A stretch of DNA of 64,000 nt from Cordilura impudica (lineage: Eukaryota; Arthropoda; Insecta; Diptera; Scathophagidae): assembly GCA_963682025.1 (NCBI GenBank), contig OY821520.1, forward strand, positions 134,858,738-134,922,737, in the 5' to 3' direction. This document shows positions 56,228-64,000 of this stretch, piece after piece; the first letter of the stretch is position 1; every line of letters starts with the position of its first letter. Made by a program: the position numbers and the translations under genes. The notes beneath the pieces were generated by a model, which was not told the DNA's origin, did no database searches, and worked only from the letters and a program-made list of their open reading frames with translations.

Positions 56228-57484
56228 AAAAAAGATAATTTTTATTAAATGGTACTTTTTTAGTAAAAGGTACTTTTTTAGTAAAAGGTACTTTTTTAAT
56301 AAAAGGTACTTTTTTTTTAGAGGTACTTTCTTAAGAAAGTGTACTTTTGTAAGAAAAAGTATTTTTTAAGAAAAAGTACTTGTTAAGAAACGGTACCTAT
56401 TTAGGAAAACGTACTTTTTTAAAAAAAAGTACTTCTTAGAAAAAGGTGTTTTGTTAAGAAAAGTTGATTTTTTAAATAAAGGTACATTTTAAAAAAAGGT
56501 GTTTTGTTAAGAAAAGTTGAGGTACAGTTAAAGGTACATTTTAAGAAATTTTATTTTTTTAATAAATTACATATCTAAAAAGAGTACTTTTAAAAAAAAA
56601 TTTACTTTTACTTTTAACAAAATCAATTTTTTTTAAGAAAATGTACTTTTTTAAGAAAAGGTACTTATTAAAGAAACGGTAGTTTTTTAATAAAAGGAAT
56701 TTTTGTAATAAGAGATACTTTTATAATAAAACGTACTTTTTCAATAAAGGTAATTTTTTAATAAAAGGAACTTTTTTAATGAAAATGTACTTTTTTAGTA
56801 AAAAGTACTTCTTATAAGAGGTACTTTCTTAAGAAAATCTACTTTTGTAAGAAAAGGTATCTTTAAAAAAAAATTGCGTATCATATTAAGAAAATTCACT
56901 TTTTTAATTAAAAGTATTCTTTAAGAAAAGGTACTTTTTAAAACGCAACTTTATAACTAAAGGTAATTTTTTAACCAGAGCTTATTTCTTATGAAAATAT
57001 GATTTTTTTTAATAGAATATGCTTTTCAATAAAATGTATTTTTTAACAAAAAGTACATTTTAAAAAAGCGACGTTTTAACAAAGGTCATCTTTTCACCGA
57101 AAAGTACTTTTCAGCAAAAAGTACATGTAGCAAAAGGTACTTTTTAAGAAATTGCACTTTTTTCAGAAGAGGTACTTATTTAAGAAAATGTACTTTTTAA
57201 CAAGAAATACTTTTTAACAAAAGGAACTTTTTTAAGAAACAGTACTTTTTTAACAAAAGTCACTTTTTTAATAAAAGGTACTTTTTAATAAAAGGAACTT
57301 TTTTTAAAAAAATACTTTTTTGACATAAAGTATTCTTTAGGAGAAGGAGCTTTTAAAAGAAAGGATTTATTTTTTATTGAAAATGTACTTTTTTAAGGAA
57401 ATTAATTTTTTTTTAGAAGAAAAAGGTAAATTTTTTGTATAGGTACTTTTTAAGAAATGCACTTTTTAAGAAAAGGTACTTTTC
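56228..57484 (+). repeat. GTAC satellite array, plus orientation, block 2
   Basis: Continuation of the 54,187 array after the island, same unit and orientation, about 1.26 kb. Confidence 0.88.
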
Positions 57485-58734
57485 TATATAGATTATATTA
57501 ATACTTAGACGTATGACTGATAAAATTGTTAAATTAAATATTAATCATACCGCGTTCGAGAGTCAGTCTGTATTGACCATTACAGGGTTAATATTTGTTG
57601 TAACTACCTTTACAATATTTATTTTTGTTGTAACTATCTTTACAATTCTACTTAACACTCAATTATAAATGTTTGATTTAAAGCAATGAATATTATAATT
57701 TCTTTAATTTTTTTTTTTTTAAGAAACCCAATACAACACATGTTTTATCTACTTGGCAGTTACTGTAGTAAAATGTTTTCCGATCGTGTCTATCATAATT
57801 TATAAAATTTTATTGAATCAAATAATAGAAGCACAAAAACGCATACAAATTGTTTATATCGCTTTCAAATCGATATGGGCTTGAGTTTTAAAGACTTATG
57901 TATTAAGAATTGCTCAATGTTGCTAAGCATGCGCACTGTCAATTAGTCTCATACATTTGTTGTCCGTCTGTCCGTCTTACATACATGATGAATTTGTTCA
58001 ATTTTAATCGGTCACTTGTTATCGATTTTCTTGGGCCTTAGGAGTTTTTTAATGCGCACAAGCTTATGTATAAATTGTTAATCTGATTTATTTGACTCTG
58101 TGCATGCTTGCATGCATATGCATGTTGATTCATGCAATAGCAATTGAAATAGATTTTTGTTCATGACTTGATGTGCATTTTTCTTATGCGTATTTTCGTT
58201 ATATCTGTACGATTAAGTTTCAATTCGTATAGTTTTGTATTGGGTGGGGTTATGTTTAAAACAATTTTGTTTTAATTCCAGATAATTTGGATAATAAACA
58301 TGTCAAAATGTTACTATGTTCAATAATAATCTAGATGAAGTGATAATTGTTACAAATGAATGAAACAAATGTTAAGAAATTAAAAAAAAAAATGATCCGA
58401 TTGAAAACAAAAAATTAATTAACTTTGGATATTGAAACAAACAAGTGTCTGTGATTAATTTTATGATTAGCAGAAATATTTATCATATAAAAAAAATATT
58501 ATTACCAAAATAATACATTTTTATTGAAAAAGTTTTCATTCAAAAAAAAAACGATTTAGATTCTAAAGAAAAATTATTAAATAAACATACTCGTATTTAG
58601 TAAGTTGAATATTTTAAATCGAATAATGTTTAATAGACATGACGAGTGTTTTTTTAGTTACAGAACTTTAAATTACAATAAAGTAAAGAAAAATATTTTC
58701 AATCTCAATTTATCTGACTTTAGTGGATAGATAA
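57485..58734. other. No recognised feature
   Basis: About 1.25 kb of AT-rich sequence with a short GTCCGTCTGTCCGTC run near 57,962-57,976, perhaps a trace of a DINE-like element. No gene seen. Confidence 0.45.
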
Positions 58735-59240
58735 TTTTATGCCATTAATGTTTAAATACGACTTGGGCTACGGCTGCCGCAACCTGGAACCCCAATTTTC
58801 ATATACTTTTTGTAGCATTTGTGGCCGTAATTCGCCAATAACTTGACGAATGTTGTTGATTTTCAGGTGTTCGTTCAATTGTCTCTGTTTTATCGGCATA
58901 GAAGAGTGACTTTACATAACCCAAAAAAAAAATAATTCAATGGGTTTAAATCACACGATCTTGGTGTCCAATTAGCAGGACCATTACGTGAAATTATTCG
59001 TTCATCAAAAGTTTATTTAAGTTAATTAATTGTAGTGTGTGCTGTTGGCATGTGGCTCCGTCATGTTGAAACCATATGTCACCAAGGTTAATGCCAGCTA
59101 ATTAAGGTAATCATACTCTATACCGTTCAAGGTTGATAGTAACATTCTGCCCATCATTGCTTTTAAAGACATGTACACATGACCCCGCCGCGGCGTGGTT
59201 GAAATTTTGATTTCATTGGCCAAAAGTCAAATTTTCTTTG
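58735..59240 (-). pseudogene. DD41D-related mariner transposase relic
   Basis: Minus-strand fragments in shifting frames: NDGQNVTINLERYRV (about 59,160-59,115), INLGDIWFQHDGATC (second Asp box, about 59,090-59,045), ISRNGPANWTPRSCDLNPLNYFF (third box with Asp replaced by Asn in NPLN, about 58,990-58,930), and LRPQMLQKVYENWGSRL (about 58,830-58,780). The order and words follow the intact DD41D copy at 40,993, but stops and frameshifts are frequent and the N-terminal half is unrecognisable. Much older than the intact copy. Confidence 0.65.
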
Positions 59241-59672
59241 TCACCGATTTTTAAAATTTTAACGCCTTTTTATAGCTAATATATCCAGGTTAAGGTAGTC
59301 AAAAAATTAGGTTAAACTATTGCTAATTGTGGGCGTAGCATGCTGTCAAACTCAACTGTTTTTTTAATTTCAGAAAAAGGTGATTTTTTGTTGTTTTTTA
59401 TCAAAGATAAATGGCGACTACTCGCAAGCTATCATCAATAATGACCTGCGCTCTTTTTTATAATGTTGGTAGAATTATAGTCTTTAGTTATTGTAAGTGG
59501 TCACAGCTCTAACGTTCAACATTAGGGGTGTTATGAAATATTTATGAAACTACTATATTTTTCTCAAATTTCAACTTTAGTGGAATAGAACTTCTAGGGA
59601 ACAAAAGGGGGCAAGAAACGTATACCTCCTCGTTAACCCTATGTATACTTTTGCATCCGTGACGAGCCGTGG
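59241..59672. other. Unassigned; left target side of the Transib
   Basis: Possibly further mariner debris. The final five bases CGTGG (59,668-59,672) are the left target duplication of the Transib element. Confidence 0.5.
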
Positions 59673-59709
59673 CACAGTGGCGCCATTTGAGTTTTTCGTT
59701 GCAAAAATC
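59673..59709 (+). repeat. Transib 3' terminus, RSS-like
   Basis: Heptamer CACAGTG at 59,673-59,679, a 21-base spacer, and nonamer-like GCAAAAATC at 59,701-59,709 (7 of 9 positions equal to the RSS consensus ACAAAAACC). It pairs with the opposite terminus. Confidence 0.85.
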
Positions 59710-59985
59710 ATATCTTTTGAACCGAATAACATAACTGAACAGTTTAAACAGCATATGATAGATAACTGTTCAGCCTATAAAATGAGCGTTTGCTACGCTT
59801 TGTAGGGGCCTACTTATGGGTTATCAAAGTTAAAATTTGTAGAAAAATCAATTTTGTGGTAACTAAAAAAAATTATTTTTACATTTTTAGATTGTTTTTA
59901 TTTTTTTTTTTCTTTAGGGTTTTATGTTTTAAATTATTACCCACCAAATTAAAAAAAAATTACTTCTTTTTTAAATTTATTTTTT

Positions 59986-61966
59986 CAATTTTCTATAAAA
60001 TATTCATCACAATTCGTAAGAGAAGGTATATCTAAAAGACTAATCATTTCTAAACTATAATTATTTTCTAACTCTATTCGTGACTTCACATGCCGCAGGG
60101 AAGAAATAAGTGGATCGAAAGATGCTGCCAACATGTTGAAGAGGTGCTAATTTTGCCTTACCCTTGATGCTTTGAATGTGTTCTGCAATCTATATTTTTT
60201 ATAAAATCTGTTAAGATACTTCTGTGCTTCTTCAGAAAGCTCTCCAATTGGCAAAGACTGGTACTCAATTATATCTTTGCCATGCGCCAATATTTTATGG
60301 ACGGTCGGGGTCAACTTCTTCTGTGGATACATTTCTGCTAAAAGATAAGCAGTCCATATTTTGTAGAATTGACATTTTCTTTGCAGTTTAAAACATTCAA
60401 GATCGTTCTCAATCTTTTCACGATTCGATTGTCAATTCCAGTGATTCTAGTTACTGCCTCATCATTTTCAAAAAATCTCCTAGAAGTGTTTCCATCGTTT
60501 GAGTTACCGTATCCGTGCTTGGGACAGTCTACTTTTAGTCCAACTTGTTTAAAAAAAGCATCCTGTATTTGCTTCTTTCTGATCTTTTCCTTCTCCTTTA
60601 TTGATGTATTTTCATCGAAGTTTTCCTCCTCTTGTGGTAGGGTATACGCCAGTTTTAGTAAGAACTCCATACACCTTATCCTTGCATGCAATGGTGACAT
60701 TCCATATTCGTAATTCTCCTCGTTTATAGAATCGTTTAAATTACCAAAGTTCTTCTGACTCTTTTTGCAAATCGGGCATGACAATGTTGAGGTTGTTCTT
60801 GTCAGTTCGTTTACGACTTTTCCATCAACCATGGTCAGGTGGAACTCGTAATTGCATTCAATAAACTTTCCTTCTCCAATTTGCAGCTTTGTAGGCTTAA
60901 TCTTGCTTATTTGTTCTTCAATGTCCTTCACCGTGGTCCTTATGAGTTCTGCCGATTCCCTTGCAAACTGAAACATTATTGGTCGGCAATAATGCACTGA
61001 TGGCGGACGTGGATTTTTTCAGTGTAGGGAGACATCAGATTTTAGCCGCAAAGGAACAACAGATGCCATAAACATATTTCCGTCCGATATTGTAGCGTCA
61101 TCGGAAGATATCCTTTGCTTATAAACGCTTTGTCCGGATGATCCATCGCAGCCCCATTTGCTGATCAATGTCAGTTTCTCAGGAAGAATTTTCACCTCAT
61201 TTTCAGGAAGACTCTCCAACAACCGTTTTGCTGTATGGCCCATGAGATCCTGCAGATTGGCTTTCACAGAGACTTCCGTAAACTCCGTATGCAGTGGTCG
61301 TGAATTTATTTTGGCTTGCGTAATATGCTTGTATCCTGGTAAAACGTCAGCCCCGTGTCGCATCAAGGATGCCCGTAGTATCTCATATTTTTCTTTGGAA
61401 AGTTGTAAGTCCATAAACAAGGCCAAGGCTTCTTCGGAACCATACTTTTTAATGTGTGCGTTTGTGGGTGTGGGAATGCTTTCCTTAATCCTTTTTAGTC
61501 GCAGTGGGCTTGCATCAGATTTTGTAATCAGCGACCTAACTCTTTCACTATCCTTTGTATATTTAATAGACAGCACGTCCGATAAATGCTTCGTGGTCAA
61601 GTCATTGGTGGGATCGGCAAGTTTCCTCTTTCTTGTGAAAATTGAACACTCCTCAATACTTTTTTTTGGCCTTCCTTTTGCTCCTCTGGTTGATGTGGTG
61701 GGTTTATCTACTGCCAATATATCCAGGATGGTGTCTTCATTAAGCCAGTCCTCGTATTTGGAGTTGAAGTTCTGAATGGTTCGATTAGATTTCACCCATT
61801 TTGCCTTAATATTTGCATATATCAGATAAAAATTATTTTTTATAATTTCGCTTCTCTCTATATTTCCGTATAAACTATCAAGTTCTTCTAAAGCAGCTGC
61901 CGTGAAAAACTTTGGTGTGGGTGACCTTCTAAACAGTTCAAATAATTTTAAATTGTTTAACGCCAT
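59986..61966 (-). pseudogene. Transib (RAG1-like) transposase, lightly damaged
   Basis: Likely start ATG 61,966-61,964 (MALNNLKLFELF); a longer open frame begins at 62,032. About 660 residues if intact. N-terminal part: WLNEDTI and GRPKKSIEE...RKRK, as in Transib proteins. Catalytic core: WGCDGSSG (first Asp), LTMVDGKV (second Asp), CPIC (zinc-binding Cys pair 16 residues later), HKILAH (two zinc-binding His) and LSEEAQKYL (catalytic Glu); each has a counterpart in RAG1 (Asp600, Asp708, CxxC, HKTLAH, Glu962). Lesions: in-frame TGA at 61,021-61,019, probably from a Trp codon before KNPRPPS; a 1-base frameshift near 60,370; and TAG at 60,149-60,147, after which the frame continues to TGA 59,988-59,986. 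It would cut at CACAGTG ends and insert into 5-bp targets. Confidence 0.88.
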
Positions 61967-62013
61967 GGTTTCAGTACTTGTTGCGCCAACTTTCAGTCGT
62001 AGACTAATCCAGG

Positions 62014-62283
62014 CATTATGCTTATTTTGCAATATATAGGCTTATGCATATGGATTTAGGCTGAATTATGCAATTTTGATATTATGCTCGTTCTAAATAA
62101 GATTTGTGCCTAGCTGGAGGGACCATAAGTCATTATGCTTATTTTGCAATATATAGGCTTATGCTACCATGCCTAAAAATTTACCTGTTCCCTGCATACA
62201 TACGGATTTAGGCTGAATTATGCAATTTTGATATTATGCTCGTGTCTAAATAATATTTGTGTCTACCTGGAGGGACCATAAGT
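62014..62283. repeat. Tandem duplication in the Transib 5' region
   Basis: Two copies of a segment beginning CATTATGCTTATTTTGCAAT: 62,014-62,130 and 62,131-62,283. The second carries about 35 extra bases (CATGCCTAAAAATTTACCTG). It lies just upstream of the transposase start. Confidence 0.85.
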
Positions 62284-63023
62284 CAATATTGTTCTTGATC
62301 ATTTGTACTCCAAAGTAATTTTTAAGTGAGGTGCGTACCTGCGAATTTCAATGAGTAGTTTTTTGTGCATCCTATGTCTGTAACAGAATATTGGGAGTAG
62401 ACTTTGGCAGAGGCTCACAGGTAGACAACCGACTTAAAATGCAATTTTCAAATTAAATATTAGATCAAACTACTGTCAGTCAAAACATGTAAGGGATGCG
62501 CGCCATACAATTTCTGCAACCATGTCTTTTTAAACTTTTTTACCTCTAGAAGCCAAACGGGCACACACGGGCAGATAAAACATTTTGAATTATGTAAAGA
62601 GATAATCAAAGAACATGTTTTGCAAATATGGCAAATATAGAAAAATACAGATTTTTTTTATTTTCCGTCAAAGTTGAAAAATAGTGAAAAAAAACGGATA
62701 GTTTTTAAATAGTGATTTACCAGGAGAAACACAAAGCAAACAGTTATTTTTTTTTATCATTATACATTTAATAAATACATCAATCAATACAAACAAAAAA
62801 TAGGGCGATTCGTTACCTATTTTTCGTGATATTACACCTGAAATCGCAACAAATTGACTAAAAATTGTGTGTTTTTTTGAAAACCGAAAGTCGGTCAACT
62901 TTGAACGGTTATATCTTCTAAACTAAAAATGTGATATTATTAAGAGTAGCATATTTGAAATCGTTGAAAAGTTTCCTATAACATGGGTTTATTCAAAACT
63001 TCGTCGGCGCACATGAAAATTTT

Positions 63024-63062
63024 GATTTTTGCAACCTCGTTTCCTCTACGGGCGCCACTGTG
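63024..63062 (-). repeat. Transib 5' terminus, 23-RSS-like
   Basis: Read inward on the minus strand: heptamer CACAGTG (63,062-63,056), a 23-base spacer (63,055-63,033) and nonamer-like GCAAAAATC (63,032-63,024). Heptamer equals the V(D)J consensus, and the spacer equals that of a 23-RSS. Confidence 0.87.
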
Positions 63063-63566
63063 CGTAGGTAGAACACTTTTTTCATTTTAATGAAATTGCT
63101 CTAAAAAAATTCAAATTACGATAATTTAAACAGCCCTATAAGTACTCGTATACAATGGTGTAATAAATTTGGTCTTTAGGTATTTTATAGCTTACAATAG
63201 TCATTATTTGTTCTATTACCATAATATATGTGTATGTAAGAATGTCAATACACAGAGGATGTTGTTCATTAGTAACCTGGGTTTTTTATTTCATACCTTT
63301 TTAATACCTTTTTATTTTACCTAACAATGCACTAATGCAAGTAGTAAAGAAAACGCACACAGGTAATTCATTTGTATAGTGGGTTTTTTTATACATTATT
63401 TTAGGTATTAATGCACTAATGCCATTTTCTTACCTTTTTATTTTACCTAGAAACATAGTATGGTGGCTTATGAGAAAGCTTATAAAAAAGCGACATTTGA
63501 ATACAAACTCAATTGCTCTAATATATTTCAGCAATAACAGTCGCAAATAAAAATATTCTGAAAAAT
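63063..63566. other. Unassigned; between the two Transib genes
   Basis: Begins with CGTAG, the right target duplication. Two diverged copies of a GCACTAATGC / TTACCTTTTTATTTTACCTA pair lie at about 63,294-63,345 and 63,400-63,452. No CACAGTG terminus was found for the downstream gene. Confidence 0.5.
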
Positions 63567-64000
63567 ATGGAGAGCTTCAGTTATAAAGAACTAGCCAAAG
63601 AGTATTTTAGAAACAAAAACCAGGAAGATCTTCTTAGTTACGTTAAAATAAAATTAAACTTAAATTCGTGTAGCACCGGAATACAGGAACAATTATCTAA
63701 TTTCGTCAAAGCACTAAAAAAACGCTACAAAGAAAAAGAAATTAGCTACAGTAAACAAAATTTTTATATAAAAAGTGCAAACTGATTAGAAGGCCAACTT
63801 ACTGTCGCTGCGGAAACAGCAAAGCAAGATAAGATTGGAAGACCACGCAAATCATTGGACAACTGTAGCGATAGATCTAAGAGGCGGAAACCTAAAGATG
63901 TTAATGATGAAATTGGTTGTACAAATGTACAGTTCACAAATGAGGAGGCATTAGCATTATTTGTGGATTTGAAATTAACAAAACAGCAATATATTCAGCT
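63567..64000 (+). pseudogene. Second Transib-like transposase, N-terminal part, cut by window edge
   Basis: Starts MESFSYKELAKEYF; after an in-frame TGA at 63,783-63,785 the same frame runs open to the window end with LEGQLTVAAETAKQDKIGRPRKSL, SKRRKPKD and NEEALALFVDLKLTKQQYI. These match the first Transib in order (EDWLNEDTI, GAKGRPKKSIEE, SEEALALFMDLQLSKEKYEI). The TGA sits where the first protein has Trp, so it probably replaces TGG. About 140 residues are visible; the catalytic core would lie to the right. It is a distinct family, as the two differ at most positions outside these motifs. Confidence 0.78.

Larger units (their letters stand above)
59673..63062 (-). mobile_element. Complete Transib DNA transposon
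   Basis: A 3,390-base element with identical 12-base inverted termini CACAGTGGCGCC at both ends and 5-base flanks CGTGG / CGTAG (one mismatch); Transib makes 5-bp GC-rich duplications. The transposase is on the minus strand, with about 1.1 kb of 5' and 0.3 kb of 3' non-coding sequence. Termini, duplication length and protein family all agree. Confidence 0.9.

Noticed and set aside
1..64000. CRISPR arrays, operons or prokaryotic mobile systems
   Set aside because: The tandem repeats lack the repeat-spacer pattern and all coding content is eukaryotic transposable-element type.

Overview
The window reads as repeat-dense, AT-rich nuclear DNA of a higher fly (Diptera). I infer this from the element families: DINE-1/mini-me-like non-autonomous elements carrying (GTCY)n stretches, DD41D 'rosa-type' mariners, a Transib, a hAT, a Penelope-like element and several non-LTR retrotransposon clades. 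A calyptrate fly such as a blow fly or house-fly relative would fit, but the species cannot be read from the sequence. I recognise no host protein-coding gene, tRNA gene or rRNA. Almost every long open frame belongs to a transposable element or is an artefact of translating a tandem repeat.

Layout. 0-9.2 kb: a tRNA-headed SINE, two DINE-like elements, a mariner relic, a nearly intact RTE-type LINE (minus; one reading frame with two nonsense codons) and two more dispersed elements. 9.65-12.34 kb: a complete hAT element with a perfect 8-bp target duplication and a transposase broken only by two homopolymer frameshifts. 12.5-18.7 kb: a ~2.5-kb tandem duplication containing a minisatellite and a dead LINE; a mariner sits in the first copy only. 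18.7-27.9 kb: nested MITEs, a CR1-like LINE, a 120-bp tandem array, a LOA/Bilbo-like LINE 3' end with target duplication, and a larger LINE whose 3' end is identical in design to the tail of the SINE at position 1. 27.9-39.9 kb: an unassigned stretch, then two long members of a second DINE-like family in opposite orientations, one inside a short-period GTAC satellite and one carrying a 619-bp MITE. 39.9-46.9 kb: a Tc1 relic, an intact DD41D mariner (the only undamaged transposase here), a foldback element, and a Penelope-like element that was itself hit by a DINE-like element and by a small structured retroposon. 46.9-57.5 kb: four tandem-repeat arrays. 58.7-64 kb: a mariner relic, a complete Transib (59,673-63,062) whose ends look like V(D)J recombination signal sequences and whose transposase keeps RAG1-type catalytic and zinc-binding residues, and the start of a second Transib-like gene running off the right edge.

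How they relate. The LINE at 24.7-27.9 kb is the probable enzyme source for the SINE at position 1, because both share the same 3' terminal ~90 bases. Nesting and empty sites give relative ages: the tandem duplication at 12.5-18.7 kb supplies the unoccupied mariner site; the minus-strand DINE-like copy supplies the unoccupied site of the 619-bp MITE; the Penelope reading frame closes exactly across its DINE-like insertion. The density, nesting and satellites suggest heterochromatin or a pericentromeric or piRNA-cluster-like region, which is inference.
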